NCBI GenBank assembly: GCA_019321725.1
Contig: JAGSPU010000063.1
Span: 1,302,001-1,366,000, forward strand
DNA length: 64,000 nt
Reading direction: 5' to 3'
DNA from: Paulownia fortunei
Lineage: Eukaryota > Streptophyta > Magnoliopsida > Lamiales > Paulowniaceae
In this document: positions 24,779 to 35,300 of the stretch, one piece after another
Layout: each line of letters starts with the position of its first letter
Position numbering within the stretch: position 1 is the first letter of the stretch
The notes under the pieces: model-generated
What the model was told of the DNA's origin: nothing
What the model saw: only the letters and a program-made list of their open reading frames with translations
Databases searched by the model: none
Position numbers and translations under genes: made by a program

Positions 24779-27182
24779 ATGATGGATTATTATGCGACCA
24801 ACCCTGGACCAGTTGATGATTCTATTTTATATGATCAAGACAAGCATGTTTCAGCTGCAGTTTGGGAGGGACAGGTGTTTTCGCTGTTCAACTTCTCCTC
24901 TTCTGTCTTGTTTTATAGGTAAAGCATTTGTAACTTGCAATATGTTAATTTTAATATTAACAGGAGAGAGGTGCACTTAGATGTCACGAACACACTTCAA
25001 AGCTTGACCGTTGGTTGCTTACTGAGAAACAGATTGAATTGGTTAAAAGAGCTGGTTTTGGCTATTTGAGATTGATTCCAGCAATTAGTCTTGATAACCC
25101 TCTTATATCTGCACTAGTGGAGAGATGGAGGAAAGAAACAAACACATTTCATATGACTGTTGGAGAAATGACAGTAACACTGGAAGATGTTGCTTACTTG
25201 CTCGGACTTCGAATTGATGGTGAACCAGTTATAGGAGTAACTTACACCGCTTGTGATTCAGTATGTGTTAAATATCTAGGTAAAGCACCGGATTCAGGGT
25301 ACACAAGTGGTGGAATGGTAAAGCTGAGCTGGCTAAAAGAGGCTTTCTCTGAATGTCCTGAAGATGCCTCCATCCAAGATGTTGAGTGCCATACACGTGC
25401 TTACCTTCTTTACCTTGTTGGTAGTACCATTTTTTCCACCACCACTGGTAACAAAGTGCCTGTTATGTACCTCCCATTATTTGAGAATTTTGATGAAGCT
25501 GGGAAGTATGCATGGGGTGCAGCAGCATTATCCTTCTTATACAGGGCTCTTGGTAATGCCTCCCTTAGATCGCAAAGCACTATTAGTGGCTGTTTGACAC
25601 TGCTACAGGTGAAGTAAAACTAGCTTGTTCTCAACTTTTTTCCTCTTGCATAAAAGTACTAATGCCCCACCACACATTATGTCTCTACCAGAAACACTTC
25701 AACTATGGCATTTTTTTATTTAAATTCTGAAAGATGGTTTGTGCGATCATACCGTTGAATATTGTTTTCCTTTTTTGTAGTGCTGGAGTTACTATCACCT
25801 GAATGTTGGTCGACCTAAACTTCATCATGACCCAATCCATGAATGTTTTCCATTTGTACTTAGGTGGAAAGGGAAACATAGTGGTCCAACCACAAATCGT
25901 GATGTGGTCTTCTACCGTAAAGCTTTGGATTCTCTAAAATCTACTGATGTGAGTTTAAAATATACTTGTGCTGAAAATTTACATTTTTTCTATTCTACCT
26001 TTTGAGCGAGATAAAAATGAGTTGGTCCTGCTTTTGTTACAGGTTGATTGGTGTCCTTATGCAAATATCAGCCATACTGTTATACCTGAGAATATCTTAA
26101 ATCAACTCATCCTTGGAAGATCCAAGACAATGTTGATATGTTTTGACAAGGCAGAAAGACACCTTCCAGATCGTTGCCTAAGGCAGTTTGGCATGCATCA
26201 AACAGTCCCAGAAGAAGTGCAGAGATGGGAAAGGAAGACTCGTGGTGTTGATGGTGGGGTAGATCTCTCTGGAAAAATGGAATCAGAGCTTAGTGAATGG
26301 GCGAATCGCCATTTCCATATTGTGGAGGCTGAGGAAGATCTGGATGAGGGTGAATACATGAACTGGTACTTAAAAATCACACGCAGGTTGGTAGGAAGGC
26401 CTATACCTATCTCATCCGAGTTTCAGAGAATGGTAAGCCTCTTCTTTACATTTCAAATTATCAGTAGGGTTACTGATATATCTTTCTGTGTTGGTCTTGT
26501 TTGAGTGCAGTTTACCATACTTTTTACCCTCAATCTTTTGTGTTTGTTGAACCAATTTGCTTACTGAGCTCAGAATGCTGCACTGAGGGACATTGCACAT
26601 GTGGCAGATACCCTCTCAACACATGGAATGGATGATCAGCAAATACAATCTGTGACAAGAATCAGGTACATTGCACACGAATGCTTGAGGGATCATGCTG
26701 GAAGCTCAACACTGGTTGTAGCCAACTCACAGGATGAGGTTGGGAAAAGGATTAGAGGAAAGGAAAGGGTTAGAAGGAGGGCTACGAATAAACGCAGAAG
26801 GAAAGATGATCCTGAGGAATATTATGCAGCTAGCATTCATTCCCCATCTCGCATATATTCTTCAGCTGTGAATGCTGATCAACCACAATTATATCATGTG
26901 GGCGATGAGGTTGATCATGAACATCTTTGCATTCCATCTAATGCTGGTTATGCATTGTCACCCACTCACAGAGTTGATGGATCAAGGGACTACGACGCCA
27001 CTGATGAAGTTGATGACTCCGAATACCAGCATGGAGTTGAAGTTGTTGATGAAGACCAGCTTTCTCATGAATCAGAAGAAAATCCATGCGAACCCCATGC
27101 TACTGGTGATGTTGTACAGCAGTCCTCTCTAGGAACTAGTGAGGATGTCACCTGCCAAAATGATTATAGTGTTACAGCTTAG
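24779..27182 (+). CDS. Plant mobile domain (PMD) protein, MAIN-LIKE/MAIL2 type
   Basis: Exons 24779-24874, 24964-25608, 25781-25948, 26043-26432 and 26574-27182 (1908 nt, 635 residues) join in phase and are intact. The start is the ATG ATG pair at 24779/24782. The N-terminus has GPVDDSILYDQDKHVSAAVW, then RGALRCHEHTSKLDRW. The PMD (PF10536-type) core follows: RLIPAISLDNPLISALVERW, FHMTVGEMTVTLEDVAYLLG and CHTRAYLLYLVGSTIF, then HECFPFVLRWKGK. After the domain come a basic patch RGKERVRRRATNKRRRKDD, probably a nuclear signal, and a long acidic tail. There is no phosphatase domain, unlike MAIL3. MAIN and MAIL1 are nuclear proteins needed for meristem integrity and transposon silencing; MAIL2 function is less clear. 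PMD domains also occur inside plant transposons, but this gene has introns and a normal promoter. Confidence 0.9.
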
Positions 27183-27566
27183 AGGGTTAAATGAACTTCC
27201 AAATTCCAATCTTCTCGGGTATATTTTTTCGGTTATCAGAGGTACGCCTATTCAAATTTATCATGCAATTGACCTTTTGAATTGTTGGCATTATGGAAAA
27301 CTTGATAAGTAAATGTTTCTTTATTCATACAGGGAGTTTGGACTCCATGACCAAAGGCCAGCAACTGTTCTGGACTTTCCTACAGGCTTGGGGATTCCAG
27401 GCTTCCTTGGGTGTAATTACTGTAGACCATTTGGATAATTTTCTCTTTCTCCATCTTTCTTTTTTCTCTCTTTTTCCATCTTTTTGCAGTCGTCCATTTT
27501 CAGGTGTAGAAGATTGAAAGATATTGTGTTTGAAATGTGCAGCTTGAGCAAAAACCTATCTGTTTG

Positions 27567-27664
27567 AAAGCAAGAAAGTTAGCTTTAGAGGAATGACAAG
27601 GTTATTGATTTTGCCGCTTCAATGAGGTTGATTGGGCAATCTTGGTATTACTACAAAATGAAGC
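27567..27664. repeat. Direct repeat, left copy
   Basis: About 97 bp, matched at 28307-28403 with only scattered mismatches. Shared blocks include AGTTAGCTTTAGAGGAATGA, CAAGGTTA.TGATTTTGC and TCAATGAGGTTGATTGGGCA. The copies lie about 740 bp apart. Confidence 0.88.
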
Positions 27665-27718
27665 ATGGGGTATAATAATATAACTGTCTAATAAATTAAA
27701 CTATCAAAAGCTGTGGCT

Positions 27719-28284
27719 TTGTTTGGTTTTCTTTTGGGGAAACGTTGTCATTTGACCACAAAGAAAACCACAAACTTTTGACACTATTTTTCCTTAAACG
27801 TTTATTCTTTCCCCAAAATATTTTCAAAACATCTTAATCATTATTTTATCAAATACATCTCAATTAATATATATTTTATACATATTTAAATGATTAAATT
27901 AATAAAAATATATATTAACATCTTTCAATTATATATGCATCTCAATTAGTATATATTTTTATACATATTTAAATGATTAAATTAATAAATATATATATAT
28001 ACACATTTTTCAATCATTACTTTATTATAAATATATATCATCTAATTTTCACGTTAATATAAAAACAACGTATATCAATATAAAATGGTGATATGTCGCT
28101 ATTAATTAAATAAAATTCTAACAAACATGACATTTAAAAAATGTCTTCCCCAAAAAATAAAATGGAACACAACTTCTTTTGAAAATACATCAAACAAATC
28201 ATTTTCAAAATAAAACCAAACATACCAGACATTCCCCAAAATATATCCTCCAAACACACTCCAAAAATAAAACCAAACATTGAG
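27719..28284. mobile_element. TIR element, MITE-like
   Basis: The left end has TGTTTGGTTTTCTTTTGG and the right end carries its inverted counterpart CCAAAAATAAAACCAAACA (28261-28279). Sub-terminal copies of AAAACCAAACAT and CCCCAAAATAT lie just inside. The interior is very AT-rich, non-coding, and includes its own 81-bp tandem duplication. About 565 bp long with no transposase, so a non-autonomous element. Target-site duplication and superfamily could not be settled by eye. Confidence 0.5.
27857..28018. repeat. Tandem duplication, about 81-bp units, inside the TIR element
   Basis: Units starting at 27857 and 27938 share CATCTCAATTA, TATATATTTT, ATACATATTTAAATGATTAA and ATTAATAAA. Confidence 0.8.
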
Positions 28285-28306
28285 ACTTTCTGAAAATGTC
28301 TTTTGT

Positions 28307-28403
28307 AAAGCATAAAAGTTAGCTTTAGAGGAATGACAAGGTTAATGATTTTGCTTCCTCAATGAGGTTGATTGGGCAATCTTAGTAGACTGCAAAATGA
28401 AAT
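28307..28403. repeat. Direct repeat, right copy
   Basis: Partner of 27567-27664, starting 23 bp beyond the inner edge of the TIR element. Confidence 0.88.
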
Positions 28404-29453
28404 GATTTTATAGTTTTCTACTAACTGAAGAAATACTTGAGGATGTAATGATGTTACAAGAAACACAAGATGATGGTAAAAGGAGCCTAGAAGGCTAGAG
28501 ATAATGCTTCTTTACTGCTCATAAGATTCTCCACCTCCAATGGAGCATCTGAATCTGTAAAAATCTGACTTGCTGCAACATAAAACATTCAACTTCAAAC
28601 TTCAAATATGTGCTAATGAAGTGTAGTTTTCGCAGGATTTCTCTATGATAAGTTGAGGCTAATTCTTGTTTTCAAAGCTTACGAAAGACACACGACTTGC
28701 AGATTTTCAAGTTGAAAGGTTCTTTGATTACATTCAGAGCCATAATCCTCAGATTTTCAAGCAATAAGCATGTCAGAGGAGTAAAGATTGTAAGTGAGGC
28801 AATAAGACTCATCTATCCCTAGGCCATGCATTCCCATGCGAGTCTCAACACAATCACCATCCCTGCCTACAAGAATGAAAAACCAAAAATGCTTCAAACT
28901 ACAGCAACTAAAATTCACTCAGCTGCATTTCAATGGAACTAAATTCCTAACAATACGAGAAGAAAATTGAGATAATACAAGCCTAAGACCAAGGAGAAGC
29001 CTCTACAAACTTCTGTTCTGATGATCCTTAATTGTCTTTATACTACATGGTGGCAACTATTTCAATGGAGAAGTAAATTTCAGAACCCAATACATGTAAA
29101 ATTTAATCAAATTTGACAAGAAGATGGTTGGGGGTGGGGAGGAAGGAATCAAACCACACCCTTAATTTGATTCTAACTGCCATCAGTTCAAACACGTCAT
29201 TCCATCAACAATCGAATACACAGATATCACTAATTCAAGAAACAGGAACACAGATTAGTAATCAATCATTTACTATTCTCATCATCAACCTAAAACAAAA
29301 CTCTATAACAATTGACTCTTTCCAAAAGGGAAACCAAGAAGGCAAAAACACACCCCAAGAAGAAAAAGAAAAAAAGAGAGAGAGAGAGAGCAGTAAGTTG
29401 ACTGGTGCAAACCAGAGCATATACTGAATTTTGATTTTACAGATTTTCTTGAG

Positions 29454-29600
29454 TTAATCAACATGGAAAGGAGTGACATCTCCGGTTCGCAACGAGCCAG
29501 CAATTTCATCAGCAACATTCAAGCAAGAAGCCACCCAACCACCCAGTGCCATCCATATCATTCTTGCCATCCAAAGAGTCATACTCCACGGCACTGCCAT
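29454..29600 (-). CDS. Probable 48-residue membrane microprotein
   Basis: A short frame begins at ATG 29600 in an excellent context (ACCATGG) and ends TAA. It reads MAVPWSMTLWMARMIWMALG, then GWVASCLNVADEIAGSLRTG and DVTPFHVD. The first 25 or so residues are hydrophobic and Trp/Met-rich, enough for one membrane span; the tail is soluble and acidic. The frame extends upstream without ATG to a TGA, so 29600 is the likely start. Composition is far from random AT-rich intergenic translation. It sits between the GRX and CAP-D2 genes, where I recall tiny unknown genes in Arabidopsis (At3g57062, paralogue At2g41342); that recollection needs checking. Function unknown. Confidence 0.6.
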   Translation of the reverse strand: MAVPWSMTLWMARMIWMALGGWVASCLNVADEIAGSLRTGDVTPFHVD

Positions 29601-29645
29601 GGTCCCAAAACCCACAAAATTTCCCACTTCTTCAAACCTCTTCAC

Positions 29646-32157
29646 AAAGACTCAACAAACGATAGACCAAACACCAATAACCCAATGTTTTCTTCTGATT
29701 TAAGAAATCCCCATCACTGGATCCACCTTCACAAATCATCAAACTTTTAGCAGCTCCTTTTCCTGAGGTCAACCCAAGATTTTCTTGGATTGACTTGGAT
29801 AATTTCCAAGACTACAGCCTTTTTTACTTTTTTCTTGTCTCTCTTGGAATGGAAGAGAATCAGTCAAAACCCCAGCAGCTAATATCTTGATTTAACAAAC
29901 AGCCCATTTCAAGATTTTTCCTCCACAGCTCAAGAATTCTTCTGCCAAAAAAATTGCAGCCCACAATATTTTTTACCAAATGCAAGAAAATTCATAAGAG
30001 TCTGAATTAAATAGGAGTATATTTCATGTATTTTGGGGTTGCCGGGGAGAGGAATAAAGGGCTTTGGGTTCTTTTATCAATTATATGCCTATTTTGGGTA
30101 AAGTTTTCATGATTAGATATTTCGGTGACAGACTGACAAGTCGAATCTATGAACCTGATGGCACAAAGCAACAAATCATAGGTCCTGACAGGGACTTTTG
30201 GCTAATTACAAAAGCATCCCCTATTTTCTTGAATATCACATTTTGTACCATTTAAAGTTTGCACTTTGCAAAACCATCCATCCTTCACCTTGGGATATTA
30301 TTTGAGTTCGTTTGTTTATATTTTCAAATGACATTTTGAAGATATTTTCATTTTTATTATTTTTAAGAGGTGAAAATATTTTTACTTTACTTTCTTTATT
30401 TAAAAAATAAAATTATCCTTTGTTTAGTGATATAGAACACTAATTTTATAGAGTTGAAAATAAAAATACGTTTGATTCATATATTTTCATGAAAGAAATA
30501 TATGGATTTTTATGAAAATAAATTTAATTTTAATATTTTTAAAAGAATTCATGTGATAATAGTATTTTAATAGAAGAGTGATAGCTTATAAGTTTCATAG
30601 TATTTTTTATATGCCATCGATCATATTATTTGGGATAAAAAAAGTATTATTTAATTTACAATGAACCCCATTATATTATTAATATCAAATTAGTCATGTA
30701 ATGATACAAAGATAAATTATTATTTAATTAAATTTTTTATATTGTATTATTTAATTAATTAAATATCAAATCAAATATTCACAAAATAAGATTATAAGTT
30801 TGAAAATATGTTTACAAATATGCATTTTTTTATTTCTATCCTGGCCCTTAAAAAATGATATTCTTATTAAAAAATAAACAAAAAAGTATATATTTTTTAA
30901 TTTCTAAATAATAAAAATCGAAAAAAATGAATCCTACATCATCATTTTCAATGAAAATGACGATATGCACACGATAGCCCAGTGGGGACTCAGCAAAATT
31001 ATCTTTAATATGTCTCTCTTTTAAAAATAAAATAAAAAAAATCAATCAAATGAAACAATAGTGGCAAAACGTCCAATCAAATAATACGAGGGAGGGATGA
31101 AAATTACAAAAATATCACCATCTCTTGTTACCCACCAAATGCCATAGATTGCTAGATACAAGACAAGTTTATGTGCCCACGTATATAAGTCACCATTTTT
31201 TTTTTGATTCAATCAAAAACTAGAAACATTATTTGATTAACGAAGTAACTTGAAAGGACATATATGTTGTCCAAATTCCATTTTCGTTTCTTAGCAAGTT
31301 CATATTTAATATTAGTTAACTTTATTCTTATAAGTGAAATTTGAATGAAATAAAGCTTTTAATCTCTCCAACAATGTAAAATATAAATTTCAATATTTAT
31401 TTTCTCCCAAAAAAATCACATTTAATGATGATAATAATTAACCCACAAGGAGTTCGAATTTAAAAAAAATATATAAAAAAATATTATTTAACTAAAAAAA
31501 TAAATTTAAAATTTCATCGCTAGAGAATTATCCTTCTTAAATAGCGTCGCACAATCGTGATAAATAAAGATAAATATACTAATTTGCATAAGAAATAGCT
31601 ATCACAAAAAATGATACATAAGTACATGAATATTAATTTATAATTATTTTTTTCGATATCCTATCCACGATTTATACCTTTAATTTGTGAATGTCCATGC
31701 TTTAAACACACATATACATATATAACACTTGAAATTAATTACCAAATATACAGAAAATTATTGCATGTTATTGTACTCTATACATCAAATGCAATTAGTT
31801 ATTTAAATATTTATGATTATAGTCTATATCTATATAAGTAGATAACATTATTCTATTACTAGGGTTTGTGTGTAAAAAATTGTACTGTGGACTTTCAATC
31901 TTGATTTTATAGCGAAATAAAACAAAATGGCATTAAAATTAGGATTATCATTAAACGTTTTTAGTTGGCAAAATTCCTAATTATCAGGATCTGAAATCCT
32001 TTCTTGATATACTGAATTTTGTACCAAACACAATAAATAAACCGAGCTTTAGGCATACAAATGAGACATTTCCTACCAAATAAACGAGATTTCGATGAAT
32101 TATAAATAAATAAATAAGTAAAAGTGGACACAGCAATTACTTTTTACCTGTCCATAA
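29646..32157. other. AT-rich intergenic region between microprotein and CAP-D2 genes
   Basis: The left 400 bp would be the leader and promoter of the microprotein gene. The rest is AT-rich, with stops in all frames and no recognised gene or clear element. Confidence 0.5.
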
Positions 32158-32337
32158 ACAAGCCCAATGGGCTAATTTTAGAAGTCTTCGAAGTTTATTT
32201 ATTTTTGGGCTCATAGCTCCACACATCGTAAAACCCAGCCCATTTTGTAGTTGCTTCTTCCCGCTCTTGAAACTTCAGATTTCATTTCAAACAACTCTCA
32301 TCTTTCTGAAAAAAATCAAACTCCTCTCTCTCTCTCA
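32158..32337 (+). promoter_or_regulatory. CAP-D2 promoter with paired site II elements and E2F-like site
   Basis: AGCCCAATGGGCTAA (32161-32175) is an inverted pair of site II elements. Further copies are TTGGGCT (32205-32211) and AGCCCA (32237-32242). CTTCCCGC (32257-32264) is one base off the E2F consensus TTTSSCGC. A CT-rich leader runs up to the ATG. Together these fit a gene expressed in dividing cells; binding is inferred. Confidence 0.5.
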
Positions 32338-35300
32338 ATGGCGCCACCTTTCATCTTCCCTCAAACTTTGACCTCCCTCGAGGAAGACAACGACTCCGAC
32401 TACACACGCCTCACCGTTCAAAACCCATTTCCCATATCCTCTCTCCGCCCACCGGAGCTCGAAGAATTCGTGAAAGGTCAGTTCTAACCCTCCAGCTTTC
32501 CCTCATTCAGCGTTCGAAAGTTCCCACTAATTTTAGCGTTTTTCGACCTTTTGGAAACAGGGGTCTCCTTTGATTTGTCGGACAAGGAGTTATTCTGCGT
32601 CGAAGAGCAGGAAGTTTTTGACCGCGTGTATTCTTTGGTGAAGGGTTTCGCTAGCCTCAGTCCGGGTTGCAAGTTCAATTTTGTGGAGTCGTTGAGGTCT
32701 AATTTGAGTGTTTTGTTACCGAATGTCGACTCGCTCTCTCGCTCACGCGGGTCTATTTCACGGGATGACGGGCATGATGAGAGTGACGAGCGTGGTGGTG
32801 AACAGTTGGTGGCTGATAGAGTGGCATCACATCGCAATGCGTTTAAGATTTACTCGTTTTTCCTTGTGCATATTTTGCTCATCGAGGAGTCGAGTTCCAG
32901 TTCTGTTAACAATGCAACTAAAGTAACATATTTTTCTTGTCCGTGGATTAATTTAGTGCACCTGTTTTATACAGATATTGTTATGCACATCCATTTTTTG
33001 AGTGAGTTATTATGAATAATTAAATTAGGTGGTCATTCTAAGCATTGATGTATATCTATTTGCTTTATGAGATAAAATTGGTGCAAGGGGTTCACCGTTG
33101 GGAATGCTAATATTGAAGAGATATGGATTAATGCATTTCTGTGATCGTATAAGTGATACATCATTGATTTTCTACATGCTAATTCTGCTTATTCTAATGG
33201 GTATTTTTTCTGATTATGGCCTTTAGCTTTAGCATTGTGAATGAATTTGAACGGAATATCTATGCAAATAATAGTCAACCATGCTTGTAGCCCTATAGGT
33301 GTTTGCATCACATAAAAGGAGACACTTATTTTTGCAGTTTGTTGTTTCTCATAAAGCAAGCGATTTTGATTTCTGGTCAATGGAGCAAGCATTGTTAATT
33401 TTGTTCTAATGGACTAGGTGGTGGCTTCTAGTAGGAAGAAACAACCTGTTAATTCATGGAATTGGGAACCTCAGAGGGGCAGAATAATGAATTTAATTGC
33501 CAATTCATTAGAGATCAACCTCTCATTGCTCTTTGGTTCATCTGACCCAGATGAAAATTACTTATCGTTCATAATGAAGTAAGTTGAAAAGCTGTTTCTG
33601 TTTTGTTTTAGAACTTATCAATGGTGATGATGATATCTGATTTGAAACATGGCTTGTTTTAGAAATGCATTCTTGATGTTTGAGAACGCGTTGCTGCTAA
33701 AAGATTCTGATGCAAAAGATGCTTTATGCCGTATAATTGGAACATGTGCTACTAAGTACCACTATATAGCACAATCATGTGCTTCCATTTTGCACCTGAT
33801 TCACAAATATGATTTTGTTGTTACGCATTTGGCTGATGCTGTTGCTGGAGCTGAAAAGAAATATGCTGATGGAAGCATGGCTACTTCCCTTATTAGGGAG
33901 ATTGGAAGGACGAATCCGAAAGACTATGTTAAAGACACTGTTGGGGCTGAAAATATTGGGCGGTTTCTCGTAGAGCTAGCTGATCGATTGCCAAAGGTGC
34001 TTTCAACGAACATTGGCTTATTGGTCCCACACTTTGGTGGAGAATCTTACAAGATAAGGAATGCGCTTGTTGGGGTGTTGGGTAAGTTAATTGTAAAGGC
34101 CTTTAATGATGTTGAAGGTGAAGTTAGTTCAAAATCTATACGTCTTCGGACAAAACAGGCCATGCTGGAAATCTTATTGGAGCGCTGTCGTGATGTCTCA
34201 GCTTATACTAGGAGTCGGGTTCTTCAGGTATGGGCTGAATTATGTGAGGAGCATTCTGTCTCAATTGGTTTGTGGAACGAGGTTGCAACAATGGCTTCTG
34301 GGAGGTTAGAAGATAAGAGTGCAATTGTCAGAAAATCAGCACTTAATTTACTTATTATGATGCTGCAGCACAACCCTTTTGGACCCCAACTTCGAGCAGC
34401 TTCTTTTGAGGCAACCCTAGAGCAGTACAAGAAGAAGTTAAATGACCTCGCACCAAAATGTCCCCCCAACAACTCAGATGGGCTGCTGTCAGATAATGAC
34501 ATTTCTTGTGGAGATAGTGGGGTTGAAGATGAAGAGTTTGGAGGGGACTCCAAGAATCAGGATAGTTTGACTGATAGCTGCTTACCTCATGTGGCAGATG
34601 GGACACTTCAGGTGGACAATTCTGTACCAGATGTTGGGAATGTGGAGCAAACCCGGACCTTGGTTGCTTCACTGGAGGCAGGCCTGAGATTCTCAAATTG
34701 TATGTCTGCCACAATGCCTACCCTTGTTCAATTAATGGCTTCATCATCTTCGAGTGATGTGGAGAATACTATTCTTTTGCTCATGAGATGCAGACAATTT
34801 CAAATTGATGGATCAGAATCCTGCCTTCGCAAGATGCTGCCTTTGGTAATGCCTCATCATGATCATCATTATGATATCTGAAGCGTGATATAGTTTTTGT
34901 TGTCATCCAAAACCCCCTTTCCTTCAGCTCATTTTTCTAATTAGGTTGTTTTCTTAATGATTCCTGTTTGGAATGTAAAATCTATTTGTCCCGGATGCCA
35001 ACAGGTATTTTCTCAAGACAAATCGATTTATGAGGCTGTTGAGAATGCTTTCATCACAATATATATAAGGAAGAACCCAGTGGAAACCGCTAAGAATCTT
35101 TTGAATCTTGCCATAGATTCAAATATCGGAGATCTTGCAGCTTTGGAATTCATCCTTGGAGCCCTGGTATCCAAAGGTGACATAACTGCAAGCATGGTAA
35201 GCTCTTTTCTTGACAAGGCAACATATGAGCAAAAGGTTGCCTGTTATTGTGTCAAATATGTATCTTGCTATGATATGGAAATAGGGAATGCGGATTTATA

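Larger units (their letters stand above)
27183..29453. other. Intergenic region with 97-bp direct repeats flanking a TIR element
   Basis: Contains the 3'UTR of the MAIN-like gene, then the repeat pair at 27567/28307 and the element between them, described separately. The remainder (28404-29453) has no recognised gene and presumably includes the 3'UTR of the leftward microprotein gene. Confidence 0.55.

Noticed and set aside
30300..31060. Second TIR element
   Set aside because: AT-rich with weak GTTTGTTT-like ends, but no convincing inverted pair.
34224..34714. Two minus-strand frames over 100 codons
   Set aside because: Antisense shadows of the long CAP-D2 exon at 33663-34845.
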